Part shown: in pieces, positions 12,825 to 12,859 of the stretch | How positions within the stretch are numbered: the first letter of the stretch is position 1 | How the letters are laid out: each line of letters begins with the position of its first letter | Assembly: GCA_900754605.1 (NCBI GenBank) | Contig: CAAEDK010000050.1 | Coordinates: 1-12,859, forward strand | Direction: 5' to 3' | Source of the DNA: an uncultured Oscillospiraceae bacterium | GTDB taxonomy: Bacteria; Bacillota_A; Clostridia; Oscillospirales; Oscillospiraceae | DNA: 12,859 nt | Notes under the pieces: generated by a model | Databases searched by the model: none | The model's input: only the letters and a program-made list of their open reading frames with translations | What the model was told of the DNA's origin: nothing | Position numbers and translations under genes: made by a program

Positions 12825-12859
12825 TTGCAGAACTCTGGTAGAATGAAGTCGCGACACAC
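12825..12859 (+). CDS. Possible start of the next gene (partial, TTG start)
   Basis: AAAGGAGA (12811-12818) is a clear ribosome binding site. The ATG at 12820 is only 2 nt from it and leads to a stop after eight codons. TTG 12825 is 7 nt away and stays open to the window edge, reading MQNSGRMKSRH; an in-frame ATG at 12843 is also possible. Two other genes in this window use TTG starts. Too little is present to name a product. Confidence 0.35.
   Translation, partial: MQNSGRMKSRH

Noticed and set aside
12630..12857. 75-residue minus-strand ORF at the right edge
   Set aside because: It spans the operon terminator and promoter region and has no supporting signals.

Overview
The window looks like chromosomal DNA of a moderately GC-rich, low-oxygen member of the Bacillota, most likely a Clostridia/Oscillospiraceae-type gut bacterium. 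That placement is an inference. It rests on strong AGGAGG-type ribosome binding sites, TTG and GTG starts beside ATG, short sigma-A-like promoters, U-tailed hairpin terminators, and the Enterococcus-type order of the V-ATPase genes. No rRNA, tRNA, CRISPR array, transposase or integrase is visible.

Bases 1-2831 hold small accessory and housekeeping genes on the + strand. The 3' tail of an unidentified gene ends at 88 and is closed by a perfect 12-bp terminator. A 97-residue ORF follows (275-568); its first 21 residues look like the start of an ECF sigma factor but the rest does not, so it may be a remnant or chimera, and it has its own terminator. Next come a lipoprotein (713-1216), a TatD-family metal-dependent hydrolase (1340-2110) and, just downstream of it, the TatD-associated radical SAM protein (2136-2756). 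A long hairpin at 2770-2831 can terminate both this run and the converging minus-strand hotdog thioesterase (2852-3265).

Bases 3266-3721 are a divergent intergenic region of about 450 nt. It contains a near-perfect 24-bp palindrome and a good promoter whose spacer and start region carry further inverted repeats. This promoter very probably drives the main content of the window, a nine-gene V/A-type ATPase operon in the order ntpF-I-K-E-C-G-A-B-D (3722-12640), closed by a strong terminator at 12651-12696. F and E form peripheral stalks, I and K the membrane ion channel and rotor ring, C, G and D the central rotor axle and its socket, and A3B3 the catalytic head. The proteolipid K carries the whole side-chain set known to bind sodium in the Enterococcus hirae enzyme, so this is probably a sodium-translocating ATPase. 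It could pump Na+ with ATP or make ATP from a Na+ gradient. No ntpH or ntpJ follows D.

The tightly packed operon is interrupted once, between ntpE and ntpC, by about 130 nt bounded by 13-bp inverted repeats, resembling a small non-coding inserted repeat. After the terminator, 12697-12859 holds the promoter region and probable start of another gene, with a Fur-family-like palindrome.

Nothing here is clearly a wholly new system. The best leads are the Na+ ligand set with its regulatory region, the conserved but uncharacterised TatD/radical SAM pair, the chimeric sigma-like ORF and the insert in the operon.
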